From NCBI GenBank assembly GCA_019915015.1, contig JAHBBC010000004.1, forward strand, positions 434,001 to 498,000: DNA of 64,000 nt, written 5' to 3'. This DNA is from Auriscalpium vulgare (Eukaryota; Basidiomycota; Agaricomycetes; Russulales; Auriscalpiaceae). Below the pieces are notes generated by a model that saw nothing but the letters and a program-made list of their open reading frames with translations, had not been told where the DNA came from and searched no databases. The position numbers and the translations under genes were made by a program. Shown here one piece after another: positions 32,997-44,900 of this stretch. Each line of letters begins with the position of its first letter. The first letter of the stretch is position 1.

Positions 32997-35404
32997 ATGT
33001 GTAAGTGCAAAGTCAATCTCCCCTGTTGTTCCACAGTACCATAGTAGGCAGCTGTTTTACCAAACAACCCATCATGGTCTGCACCTACCCCAAGTACAAC
33101 CTTGATAAATGTCTCCACCATGAATTTGAAGAAGCGCGCACCAGACACAGGATTGTTTGCAATCAAGCGATATCGTTCACTAGCGGTATATACCTTGGGA
33201 TAAATGTGTATGTCCTGGTCAGCAAAATATAGTGCAATCGGATGTTTAGAATCTGTTGGTGCAAACATAATAAACCAGGTTGGAGCCCCAATATAGCTCA
33301 TGAGAGCCCAAAGCTCATTACGCTTATATTTATTGTTTGTTCGTGAGCCTTGCACATGCTGAGCGACATGGTCCAAGTCGTTGATAATTGCAAAGCACTC
33401 TTTTTCTGCCTCTCCATTAGCAGTTTCAAATTCACCATCTACCATCCTCTGGATCATATCATTCAGCACAACTTCATTCACATTGAGTAATCGCCTAGCA
33501 ATATCTGGAAAGGACGCTTTCTGAGTGAGCAAATACCCCCCAGTATTGCTTCGTTTTATTTGTTCGTGATTAAATGCTATAAGTGGGAACAGAGGTTCCA
33601 ATTGAAAGCGCTTGTCGTGATACATCAACAATGCACATTTTCGGGCACTATCACTGATTTTTGAGTACCCATTCTCATTTCCAATACCACCAAGCCCATA
33701 AGGGAAAAGCCAAGGAAAGGCTTGGGGATATAGCTGAGGATTGTTATATGTGCTCTCTGGTGTATCATTGTGACCTAGGCCAAGTGCGTATCCATTTTTT
33801 GAGTTTATATACTGAAGTGCAAGGGCTTTTAACTGTGTACCAGACTTCTTCTCAAGCTCAGCACCTGTTAAGGTATGCATAATGAAAGGGCATTCCCCCT
33901 CCGCTGTACCTTCTTCATCTTCAGAAGACTTGTTTACTGCCTTGTCTTCAGAGTCTTTCTCTGATGGAGGTATACGGTAATCAATTATAACTGGGGGTTC
34001 ATCTTCAGAGTAGGTCGCCAGATTGTCATAGGAGATGGTAAGGTCTGCATAGTCTGCATGGTTGACTTTGAGCCATTCGAGGGCAATGGCCACTTTATTT
34101 CTACGCACAAGAAACGGGGTTCTCCGATGTTCTCGTATTGTAGGACGAGTCGGTCCAATATATACAAATGCCATCACATCGTCTAATTCTTCTGCTCGAG
34201 GTGGTAGAACACTGTATATCCGCGGCATAGGCATCGCATACATTACTGCATTTGCAACCATTTTATATTGACCAGAGGATTGTACTTTGATCACACATCC
34301 GTTGCGACATACCCTGGCGATAAGCATCTTCTCTGCAAATGACAAACCTTGCAATTGTGTGGGCACATCCCCAATCCAATTCCCATTTGCTAAAGCCTGA
34401 GATGGAATCTTTCCCTTTTCCAGAATATCCAAGCATGGTTTGCAGACCTTTGAGCATGCCTTGTCCAGAATTGGACCTTCTTCAAACAGAATAGGGTCAT
34501 CAACTGACTTGCGTTCGATCCGGGTCACAGGGTACAGACCATTGTTATTTACAAGTAGGTCACGTTCAAAATCTGCTTCGTCCAGGGGAATCATTGTTTT
34601 CGAAGTGGTCAATGTGCCACACACTGCACATCCTTCCTCCAATAAATTTTCTTTATCAATAGCATTGCAATAATTTGTTACTATTTTGTGGAGTAGAGAC
34701 GCTGAGGGAGGCTTTGGTGGAAAGACTGCAATAGGGGCTGGCTGGACCTGCAACTGTTTAGCTGTTTTTGTCCTCTTCACCTTGGGTTTATCAACTCCGC
34801 TGAATTTGAAAAGGGTAGATGCGACCGCACAAGCAGTACACATATCAGCATGTAACATATGACCCTCCATCATATCATATATTTTATTTGTCTTGTCATT
34901 CCATTTAATGCTCAAATTATGCATGGCGCATATCTCAATTAGGTCAAGCTTGTGCAGTCGAGTCAACTCTGATAATGGCATCTGACACAGTATCCACTGA
35001 ACATCATCTTCATGATTCTCTGCAATCTTCAAGGCAACCTGTGGACCGTGGCCACCGAACTCAAACTGAGAAAGCTGATGAAAGTCTTTGGTTGAAGCGA
35101 CGACTTGATATTGGACAAGCTCGCTCAGCAACCATAATGGCTTTTTCTTTCTTCCACCGCCAATTAGAGTCTGTTTTGTGTCCTCCAGCATGTCAGTTCC
35201 GTGTAAGAAAAGTTTGCAATTTCTGGCATAGTTCAACAGATAAAACAGAACAATGCTTATGATTGCGCAGCTCAGCACTTTGTGTATCGGCCCTTGCCAT
35301 ATAAGTTCTTTGACTTTACTGTGCTCATTAGCTATTGTCCTTTGACATGAATGCAGTGTAATGCATAAGTGTGTGTCACGCAAGAGCTGCAGAGGATGTC
35401 CCAT
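32969..35404 (-). pseudogene. Helitron Rep protein, N-terminal part up to the HUH motif
   Basis: 811 codons. The first ~90 residues (with a hydrophobic run CAIISIVLFYLLNYA) may be read-through from noncoding sequence. Known Helitron N-terminal features follow: CTACAVAS, CAVCGTL, CSKVCKPCLDILEKGKIP with ALANGNWIG, MIARVCRNGCVIKV, then ALGLGHNDTPESTYNNPQLYPQAF and WLFPYGLGGI, FIMFAPTDSKHPIALYF, and the HUH block GRLTLHLH. The frame ends four residues later than it should: an extra AT in CACATATG (about 33000) shifts it off the expected LHLHMLLW. Cys pairs suggest zinc binding. The start codon is uncertain. Confidence 0.75.
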
Positions 35405-35535
35405 GGTGGTGGTTCAGTTCAAGGGGAGGTGCCTAGAAACTTTCACCTTGGTGTTTGCCGTTGTTTGCAATTGTTTGCCACAATTATGTCATCATATGTC
35501 ATCCCTTCCCCTTTGCTTTCGCTCATGTTGCAGTC

Positions 35536-35648
35536 ATGGACAAACTTCACCCTCTCCGACGTGTTTACTTAGATGTGACAAAGTATCTCATGGAGGATGC
35601 GTGTGTCTTTCAATTGCCTGAGGGGCACATCGGTGTAATGGATAATAG
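35536..35648 (+). CDS. Exon of a plus-strand gene interrupted by a LINE in its intron
   Basis: Encodes MDKLHPLRRVYLDVTKYLM, then CVFQLPEGHIGVMDNR, and ends at a donor AG|GTGGGA (35649). An acceptor-like TTTCGCTCATGTTGCAG directly precedes it, so it may be an internal exon. With the LINE and one duplication removed, the intron is only about 50 nt and ends TTACAG at 51730; splicing gives GVMDNRDVWKWEQKPFEGQT in frame, which supports the model. Function unknown. It faces the Helitron gene across a 130-bp gap. Confidence 0.5.
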
Positions 35649-35884
35649 GTGGGACGAACGTCTTATACTGCATCTCCTTTTTTTTTTTTGGACAAGCGAT
35701 TTGATTTTGTAGGTGTACGACAACTAGGGTATAAAGGAGTTACTTAGCGCAATAAAGAACCAGCTTCCCCTACAACCGTCGACTCCCACTCATCCGCTAA
35801 GGTGGGTCCGGGGACCCGTCCGAGGAGAAAATGCGCTTACGCACGCCCTATCACAGGGGAGTGTGGGACTCCGTCCGCCGCGGT

Positions 35885-36388
35885 CTATGGGGGGACCCTC
35901 GGTTTTCTTATACCCACTAAAACCTCTTTGGCTTTCGCCCATAGTTCTGCTGCTTGGTCTTCATCATCCAGTGTGCCTTTCCACGTTTCGTAGGTCGGTT
36001 TTTGCTTTTTGCCTTTCCTAGGGGTCAGTCTCGCGCTGAATCTGTCGATGCTGATTCTATCGTTGATTTTTCTTGTCCAGCGGCGCTGTATTTCAGCTCG
36101 TGTGTGTGCCTTGCCGGCTATTGCGCGTTCGCAGCGGAGGACCCAGATTAGATGGGCTGATTCTGAGATAAGGATCTTAAGCAGGCGTGTCGGTCCTTGT
36201 CTTCTATTCTTTCCTCTCTCTTCGTTCGTCGGGTGTTGGTCTTCTATGATCAGATTCCCTGTGGCTAGGATTATTCCTAGTGAAAGGTCGGGCCATGTGT
36301 TGTCTCCGTGCGGCCAGAGGTCTCGGGCCATGGTCCAAATTATATCTCGTGCGTCGCTCTCGCATTCTAGTAATATGTGTTCTAGTGA
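35885..36388 (-). pseudogene. LINE ORF2 C-terminal segment, downstream of E4
   Basis: Begins SLEHILLECESDARDIIW at the E4 junction and ends KPRVPP plus stop at 35885. It completes the zinc finger whose first Cys pair (CGVC) is at 41.97 kb. The intact relative at 5640-6765 shows the two parts are adjacent in the ancestor. The frame is open, with KIQRR/RRWTRK-type basic patches that could bind RNA. Confidence 0.85.
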
Positions 36389-36949
36389 CATGTTGAAGAG
36401 AGCCGTTGCTACGCACGGCAGGCGATTCCATCCAAGCATAGTTAATAATGTTATGGTGAGTATATGATGTATTTGAAAATGTGACTATAAATACCAGCAA
36501 CAAAGTAAAGATGCCTTGGGAATGCAAAATTCTCAGTCTTCCCTCAATTATTTGTTCAGTTGTACATGAGGAAACAAAGAGGGAGCTATGGTTTATATAT
36601 ACTTACAAGTGATGTCTATTCATTTGGAGTTCAACAATTTTAGAGTTTGTTATTTGCAGAAGGAGTGGTGAAGGAAAGCATTTGTAGCAAACATGTGGCT
36701 TATAAGGATGGATGATATACTGACCTAAATCTACATGAACAATGATCTGAGGTCAAATTTACTACATATGGCGTTAGTTCAGAAGCCAATAGAGCAGTCA
36801 ATATTGAATTGTTAATGTATATGGCACCCAGGCCATGAACAAACACAAGCAACAATATTGAATCTTTAATCTATGCTACACTCGAAAGTAATCAAACCCT
36901 AAGCCTACTGAGGCGAGCCACTTCTTGAGTTCACATAATACCACCAGGA

Positions 36950-38737
36950 CAGATTTTTAATTCAAAGCACAGCGAAATGCACTCAGGCCCATTTAAATTT
37001 ACATCAAACCACCAGGCTAGAATTTCAGTTCAGATCACACCAGAATGCACTCAGCCCCTGTTTAAATTCACATCGCACCACCGGGCTGGATTTTTAATTC
37101 AGATCACACCAAAATGCACTCAGCCCCTGTTTTAATTCACATCATGCCACCGGGCTGAATATTTAATTCAAAGCACAACAAAATGCACTCAGCCATGTTG
37201 ATATTCATATCAGACGACCAGGGTGGATCTTTAATTCAGATCATACCAAAATGCACTCAGCCATGTTGATATTCATATCAGACGACCAGGGTGGATTTTT
37301 GATTCAGATCACACCAAAATGCACAAAGCCCCTGTTTTCATTCACATCATGCCACTGGGCTGATCAAAGCACACCAAAATGCACTCAGCCCCATTTAAAT
37401 TTACATCAAACCACCAGGCTGGATTTTCAATTCAGATCACACCAAAATACGCTCAGCCCCTGTTTTAATTCACATCATGCCAATGGGCTGAATATTTAAT
37501 TCAAAGCAGATCAAAATGCACAAAGCCCCTATTTTCATTCACATCATGCCACTGGGCTGAATATTTCATTCAAAGCGCATCAAAATGCACTCAGCCCCAT
37601 TTTAATTTACATCAAACCACCAGGCTGGATTCAGATCACACCGGAATACACCCAGCCCCTGTTTAATTTCACATCACACCACCGGGCTGGATTTTTAATT
37701 CAGATCACACCAAAATGCACTCAGCCCCTGTTTTAATTCACATCATGCCACCAGGCTGAATATTTAATTCAGATCACACCAAAATGCACTCAGCCCCTGT
37801 TTTAATTCACATCATGCCACCGGGCTAGATATTTAATTCAAAGCACAACAAAATGCACTCAGCCATGTTGATATTCATATCAGACGACCAGGGTGGGTTT
37901 TTGATTCAGATCACACCAAAATGCACTCAGCCCCTGTTTTAATTCACATCATCCCACTGGGCTGAATATTTAATTCAAAGCACAACAAAATGCACTCAGC
38001 CATGTTGATATTCATATCAGACAAGTAGGGTGGATTTCTAATTCAGATCATACCAAAATGCACTCAGCCCCGTTTATATTCACATCATGCCACCAGGTTG
38101 AATATTTGATTCGAAGCACAACAAATGCACTCAGCCCTCTTGATATCCATATCACACCAAACCAGAATGCACTCAGCCCCTGTTTTAATTAATATCACAC
38201 CACCGGGCTGAATATTTCATTCAGATCACACTGAAATGCACTCAGCCCTGTTTAAATTCACATCAGATGACCAGGGTGGATTTTTAATTCAGCTCACATA
38301 GAAATGCACTCAGCCCTGTTGAAATCTGCATCACACCACTTGGATGGATTTTTAATTGAGATCACAAAAAAATGCACTCAGCCTTGTATAAATTCACATC
38401 ATGCCACACCAGAATGCTCTCAGCCCCTGTATTAATTCACATTATGCCACCAGGCTGGATATTTAATTTGGATCACACCTAAATGCACTCAGCTCCTGTT
38501 TTAATCCATATCACACCACCAGGCTGGATTCTTAATTCATATCACCAAAATGCTCCCAGCTCCTATTTTGTGTTATATCATACCACATTGCTGATTTTTA
38601 ATTTAGGTTATACCAAAATGCACTCAGCCTCTGTTTGGATTTATATTAATTTATATCACACCGCAAGGTTGAATATTTGTTTCAGATCACCCTTCAGCCC
38701 CTGTTTGGATTTATATCATACAACAAGGTTCAATGTT
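36950..38737. repeat. 69-bp satellite array
   Basis: Roughly 26 diverged tandem copies, each containing AAAATGCACTCAGCCCCTG, ATTCACATCATGCCACC, GGGCTGAATATTTAATTCA and GATCACACC. Many copies are truncated or fused, so the period varies. It is AT-rich and noncoding. The array resumes after E2 at 41305. Confidence 0.9.
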
Positions 38738-41304
38738 TTACGATTACTCTTAATCGTTTCTTTCTTCAACCAAGTCAGGCCAAAACGTGAACACATTATA
38801 AGTCGCTTTAGGAAATAGATCCCATGGTCAAGTCGCGTCGTCCCAACTGCCTTTTTCAGTAATTCTTAGCTAAGCAGATCCTGCCGCACCTTGCAGGATC
38901 CTCACACTTCAACTATAGCACTAGCATGGTTCTCATGACGAGTACTCTTCATTATGATTCCTCCTAATCATTTATTTCCTTCATCAGTCAGGCAAAATGC
39001 ATGCATTAGAAAGATTGCTCTAGGAGATATGTCCCAAAGCTTGGACTAAAGTCAAGTCGTGTCATCCCACCTGCCTAATTCTGTAATTCTTAGCTAAGTA
39101 GCTACTGCCTGCCCTGTGATTTACACACCTTTGCACTGCAAAGACACTCGTGTCTGCGAGTATTTTGCATTTTCCAAGCTAATTAGCATTGATATACACA
39201 TGATACCAATTGTTCTCAAGTCAGAAGAGAAGGCCTTCTAACTTCCCTTTTTGGTAACATGTTCCCACGGGGTGACAATGGTGAGGTTGGCAATTGGGAG
39301 GGCTCTAGTTGCTAACTACCTTGCATTATATATACCAGAAGTGTTGAAAGGATGTTGATCATGTGAATAGCCAATAATATAATTCCTCAACAAGCGTGGG
39401 AAAATGACGCAGTTGAATCAGGCAGACTGGGATTTTTGCCGGTCAATGAGTCATTGCTTACTAATCCCGGGGATAAAGTACCCGGTTACCCGGTAATTGA
39501 GCAATTTTTAGCTAAGTAGCTCCTGCCCAATGTTTTTCAACACCTTCTCACTTCCAAAGACACTCATGTCCGCAAGTATTTTGCGTTTTGCAAGCTAACC
39601 AGCAACAATATGAACATGTTTTCAATTGTTCTCGAGTCAGCAAAAAATACTGCACGATTTCCATTTTAGGTAAAATTTTCCCACGGGTAGGCCAAACACG
39701 CACCATGAAGCATCAACCGGCACTTTCGACTGTGTGCAGGTTTAAACGCGTCATGGTGCACAAACCCGGCTACGACAATACCCGGGCTGAATAATTATAT
39801 TATTAAAAAGTCGCACAGAGGGAGAATTGAACCTACAACCTCTTGGTTCTTTATATCAACCAATAGTATTGACCACTACACTACAAGGCCATTCAGCTTT
39901 GTAGGATATGTACAGTACTTGTTGACCTTCTATCTTCTCCTGCCCTACAAGACAATTTGCTCTTTGCATCAATTTCTTTCCCCTTCTTTGGTACTTTGGG
40001 AAAAGATATATATATATAAAGCTACAATTATTGTGATTTGCAAAATGGATGAGATTCACTGAAAAAAAGAGTTCAGAGGTCTTCGACCCGTGGGCTGCGG
40101 CGCCACCAGGTGCCGTGGCTTCGCTCTTGACTCCAACGCTTACACATCACCGCTGCTTCCCACAACATGTGACGTGTTGTCGCTGTCGTGCTGACGTGCC
40201 ATGAGACATCGACAACATGTATCTCAGCTTCTACTGCACCTGTGGAGGTGGTTCTGGGCTCAATCGAGATAGTGATGTATACTATCATGACTGATTCACA
40301 TATACATGCAATTCTATGGTGCTACTGTGGATAGAAATTACATACATGTGAAAATGAAATACAACTCTTTTGCCGTGAAATACAGCATCAGATAAACTCT
40401 TGGGCATCTTAGGAATACATGACATCCAAGCCCTTGATTGAGCCTGGAACCGCCTCCATAGGCGTAGTGGAAGCCAAGATACACATTGTCGATGTCGTGT
40501 GGCACGTCAGCACAACGGTGACGGCACTGATACACATCGCTCCATGCTGCGAGGCGATCATTACAGAATTTTCGCACTTTCATCAAGTCGACAGACACAC
40601 AATTCTGAAGATCGCAGCATCGCACAGCAGTGCTCCGACCACCTGATTAGTTCTTCCAACCGCTCGCAAGATTGGAGTCTTGCAGAGCAGTCACGCAATC
40701 GGAATCATACCTTGAACACCACACTCGCGCCAGCGACGCTGTCGCACGCAGCACACACAGTCATCCGACCACTTGCTCGTTGTTCCAACTGCCACCATGT
40801 GACCTTGAGCACAGCACCTCCCACAGCTGTCACAATGCGTCGGAATTCCATCAGACATGTTTACTGTTGAGATTGGCATCAGAATGTATGCACGATGCCA
40901 CTCCAGTCACTGTGACATCTGTATTCCTCTGCAGTCGCACTATTGTCCTCTGACCATTGTTCACCTCAGTTCTTGTACTCACACTGCATCGTTCTGATCC
41001 CAATTGTTTTGTATTTTTATCAGCGTCCCGATTATTGCCTCAGGATTCTGACCACCATTCCGGAGCATTCTTACCGGAAGAATAATCACAACGTCACAAC
41101 ATTGCAACACTCACCTCCGACCACCTAGTGCATCGGAGCATGCAGGATGTTGAGCTACCACCCAGTGATAGAGACAATCCCCAAGCCTAGACTGTCAGCA
41201 ATTTTGCTTGGGTATATTTAATGGCCAAGCCCCTCTCCCCCCTGCCCCCTAAATGATTAAGAGTAATTGTACTGCCATGCTTGCACTGGCCATTTCCCAC
41301 CAAG
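38738..41304 (+). mobile_element. E2: intact copy of the E1-type element
   Basis: Starts TTACGATTACTCTTAATCG, ends hairpin 41274-41290 and CCACCAAG at 41304; flanks are TTT and TGATTC, which rejoin as a continuous satellite. Length 2567 bp. It matches E1 throughout and lacks all four E1 insertions, so it gives empty sites for each: 38798 (sibling), GTAGGATATGTACAG near 39905 (CACTA), CATAT at 40299 (LTR), TA at 40303 (MITE). No gene is evident; frames above 100 codons (40499-40870 plus) are also in E1 but carry no recognisable features. Confidence 0.85.
39815..39892 (-). other. tRNA-like sequence in E2
   Basis: Same A box (TAGTGTAGTGG) and B box (GGTTCAATTC, then TCC) as at 9515-9592, with a few substitutions. 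It could drive pol III transcription, but folding as a functional tRNA is poor. Confidence 0.6.
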
Positions 41305-41470
41305 TGATTCATATGCCACTAAAATGTTCTCAGTCTCAGCGCCTTCCTAGATTTATATTGACTATCTATGTTGACTATTCAATCAAATTCAAACCGGACT
41401 ACACTTGGCCCCTGTTTCAATATATATTGCACCAGAGCCTCAATTTTTTATTTATATTGTCAGCCCCGCA
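41305..41470. repeat. Resumed satellite after E2
   Basis: TGATTCATATGCCACTAAAATGTTCTCAG-type sequence, split here as GATTCATATGCCACT and AAAATGTTCTCAG, continues the 69-bp pattern cut at 38737, then decays. It supports E2 having landed inside the array. Confidence 0.7.
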
Positions 41471-41962
41471 GAGAGCAGAGGTGACAATACTGAATTCTTA
41501 ATTCAAAAGCATAGTCTCAATTTCATAAAGCAACACCTCACAGTGTGCTCATCCAAATATCATGAAAGCAAGAGATTATGTGACAAGGAATGCACAATCT
41601 TGCAACTATTGTTGATATGTTCACAATATCATCACAATAATTTCAACGATTAAAACAGCAAGCGATCTTTTTAGTATTTAAAAAACATGAAGATAACAGC
41701 CTGAACATCATAAACTAACTCCTCATGATCTGCTCATTCAAATCTCATGAAACAACCACCATTCGAAAGCTGTTCCTCGTAGCTTTCCAATGGTACAACG
41801 CAATCGCAAATCCAACTTGTTGTCACGAAGATATAACAGTAGAACTGTTGACTGGGAAAACTCGGGTGTGTGCCCGGGTGAAACCGGGAACTGTACTTTA
41901 CTTCGGACTCTGACGTCATATTTTTCTTCTCGAAAGAACTGATTCCAAATATGGAATCAGAA

Positions 41963-44900
41963 CTCAACGGGGTCGTTACACACTCCGCAGACCGCTCGTT
42001 CATTCATTGGTGTTTGTATCCAGAATTCTCCCAGCTTATAGCTTTGTTGGTAGGCGCGGTATAGGAAGGTCTGTATGTTCTTCCTTATGTCGACACAGTT
42101 TATGCCTTTCCACAGGGTCTCATTGGTTTCCTGGTAGCCTGTGAAGGATTCAAGCGCGTCTCTCGCTCTTTCAAGTTGTGCTCTGGGGCCAGATCTTCCG
42201 TCGGGGTGCTTCTTTTCTTCGTTGAGTCGAATTCCTCTGTATGCTATTGATTGTGTGATCGTCGCTAGTTTGGCGCCTGTTAGCCGCCACTCCGGGGGGA
42301 CATAGAGGTCGATCCGGTCTGGCCTGTTCTTCCGTGCACCTCGGTCCGCTTGTTCATCGGCACCATCATTTCCTGCGTTTCCGCTGTGCCCTTTTACCCA
42401 CTGGAAGGTCACGGCTGCTGATTTGATTCTCATTTGGTATGCTGCGGCTTGGAAATATTCGGCGTTTGCTACACCGATCCATCCTCGGTTTTCCCAATCT
42501 TCTAGGTTTTCGGTGAGTCCTTTCATGACGGATTCTGAGTCGGTTCTAAATCTGAGGGGCACGATCTCGTCCGTGTGTTGCAGTGTGGCTACTATGGCTG
42601 CAATTTCTCCGATCTGATTCGTTCCTGCATTCCCTCCTATGCGGAGAGCCAGGTTGTCCGGGTGGTCGTGTCCGAACCACACCCCGCTGCCGCAGCGTGA
42701 GTTCAGTTTTCCGTTGTTGGTGCACGATCCGTCTGTGTATACTATCTTTGGGGTTCGTAGGTTATTGCGGCCTCTGTTTGCTCCCATTATGCGGAGCGCC
42801 GGCACTCTTGCTAGGCATGCGGGGTCCGTGAAGATTCTGAAGCCATCCTCAAGCGTCTTCGTCGTTACACTCGGGTCGAAGAGGACTTCCCCTTTGTTTG
42901 CTATCGCTTGTTGGTTCGTGGCTTTCCTATGTTGTGTAAGGGTCAGCCCGTCGATAGGGTCGTCCAGGTCCGGGTTTGTCTTTTCGTCCATTTTGTCGAG
43001 GATCAGCTGAGCTTCTTGCGCACATTTATGAGGGTTCGGGCAACCTCGTGTTCTGTCCGTGGCGCAGTCGCCGCAGGCACAGTTCGATCTTGCATAGTGA
43101 GGGCGGCCATTTACCTGGTTGGTAAGTCTTTTAGCCGTTTTAACCATATCTATTACGCGGCTAATTTTGTGCGTGTAGAGGAGGCATTTCGCTCGGTCGG
43201 TTATGGGGCGTGCTCTGATTGTGCCCAAGTGGAACCATGCCGGGAGTTGACGTTTCAAGCTGTCGGAGAGTTTCAGGCATGCAAAGTTGAGGTTGTATGT
43301 CTTTGCAGTGTCGAGCATTCTGATCACCCCTTTGGGTAGGGTTGCGGCATTTTTTCCTCTTGTCGGGACAGACCATGTCTGGAGGAAGGTATTCAACTTT
43401 GCGATGTTGTGTGCCTCGGAGATCTTTGCGATCAGGACGTCGGCCGCGAAGGCCCATGTTGGGTGTGTGTCGGTGAGATCGAGGTAAGTTCTCAGCCATG
43501 TTATCTCGATTGCTTTGTTCCTTGATGGGATATCGAGCAGGTCGAGCCCTCCTTTAGCTGTCTGTTGGTATAGGTGTGATATTTCTATCGGTGCGCGTTT
43601 GACGTCCTCTGTCCATAGGAAGTTTCTTATCAATTTGACCAGGGCTTTTTTGACGGGCTTAGGCATGCCTTGCACCTTTGCGAGGTATTGTGTGCAACCT
43701 CCCACAAACATCTGGACTATTGCTTTCTTCCCTCGAAGGGAGGGGTGGAAGTGACTCCATTGCTTCAGTTTCTTGCTCACTTTGTCGAGGACTGGCCCCC
43801 ATGGTATTGTATCATCTATGTTGTTGCCGACGTACCCTCCTAGGTATCGGACTGCCGTACCATCTTTCGCAATCCGCGCTGCTGCTGGTAGAACGCGGTC
43901 GTTCACAGATAGACGTCTCGTTGTTGCTACCTCGGTCCGGTGTTTCTCAGTCCCGATCGGTATGTATTCAGTTTTGTCTGTGTTGAAGTGCGCCCCTGAC
44001 GCTTCACACCAGTCGTCAAGGATAGGCTGGACGTCTGTGTATCGGTCTTCCTTTGAGAGGTATAGTAGAGTGTCATCGGCGAAAAGGTTGATTATCAGTT
44101 TTTTCATCAGACCTGGTATGTTATATCCTTGGAGATTTGGGGATGCTCGGAACATGCACGCTAGTGGTTCGATTGCCAAGTTGAATAGGAGACAAGAAAG
44201 TGGGTCGCCTTGTCTGACCCCTCGGGTTACCTGAAATGGGCTGCTGAGGAACCCGTTTATGTTTACAGATGTGAAGGCTCGTTCGTAGATGAATTTCACT
44301 GTTCGGATGAAGGTGTTTGGTAGGTTGAATGTTTCGAGTACTTTCCACAGGTATTCGTGTTTAATCTTATCGTATGCTTTTTCTTGATCTAGAGCGATGA
44401 TTACTCCGTCCTGCTCTGTCGCCTCCGCATAGTCAATTATTGTCTGTGCTAGTCGGACATAGTCTGATATTGAGCGTCCCGGTACGAAGCCCGCCTGGTC
44501 TGGGTGGATGAGTGGACTGATGCATTGAGCTAATTGCATTGCTAGGGTCTTCGTGAGTATTTCATAGTCTGTGTTCAGCAGGGTGATTGGCCGGTAATTG
44601 GCTATGTCCGTCCGATCTTTTTTCTTGTATATAGGGCACATCCAGCCCGCTGTGAATTTGGTGCGTGGGTCGATTCCACATCGTTGTATGTCCTGAAATA
44701 CTATGGTGAGGGCCGCTCCTATGTTGAAGCCCGGTCGTTCATCTTTCACCGCAGATTCGTACTCCTCGAGGAGCTTTTTCCATATTTCATACGGGCAGCC
44801 GTCTAGCCCAGTCGCAGTTCCGTTCTTCGATGACTTAAGTGCTTCTAGGATTTGTTCTTCAGTTACTTCATCTTTCAGGGCTGTTCCTTCGTAGGGTTTT

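Larger units (their letters stand above)
23668..35404 (-). mobile_element. Helitron (Rep-helicase element) with shared hairpin end
   Basis: The 3' end, read on the minus strand, is at 23668: hairpin GCCAGTGCAAGCATGGC (23682-23698) and terminus CCCCCAAG followed by T. Upstream are a minisatellite (23791-28039) and a minus-strand Rep-helicase gene in four pieces (28045-35404). The end is nearly identical to end B of E1, E2 and E3, tying this autonomous-type element to them. The 5' end was not found: nothing like end A occurs between 35404 and the plus-strand exon at 35536, so the 5' end may be deleted. Three frameshifts make this copy probably inactive unless they are sequencing errors. Confidence 0.75.
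36389..41962 (-). mobile_element. E4: Helitron-like element carrying satellite DNA, in the LINE
   Basis: Minus orientation. End B at the left: CATGTTGAAGAGA then hairpin GCCG-T-TGC-TAC-GCA-CGGC (36402-36419), 13 nt from the terminus. End A at the right (reversed): TTCTGATTCC with a palindrome TGATTCCATATTTGGAATCA. Removal joins GTTGAG to TCACTA and restores the LINE frame as VESLEH. The body holds a 69-bp satellite and, inside that, E2. 36420-36950 and 41470-41962 have no credible gene. It is more divergent from the E1-E3 ends but keeps the hairpin pairing. Confidence 0.75.

Noticed and set aside
36950..38737. CRISPR-like array
   Set aside because: Repeats are adjacent, diverged and without spacers, and the genome is eukaryotic.
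38738..39903. Plain SINE interpretation of the TTACGATT-to-tRNA-like segment
   Set aside because: E3 has the same left end without a tRNA-like part, and E1, E2 and E3 extend to end B with exact rejoining flanks, so the unit is larger than a SINE.
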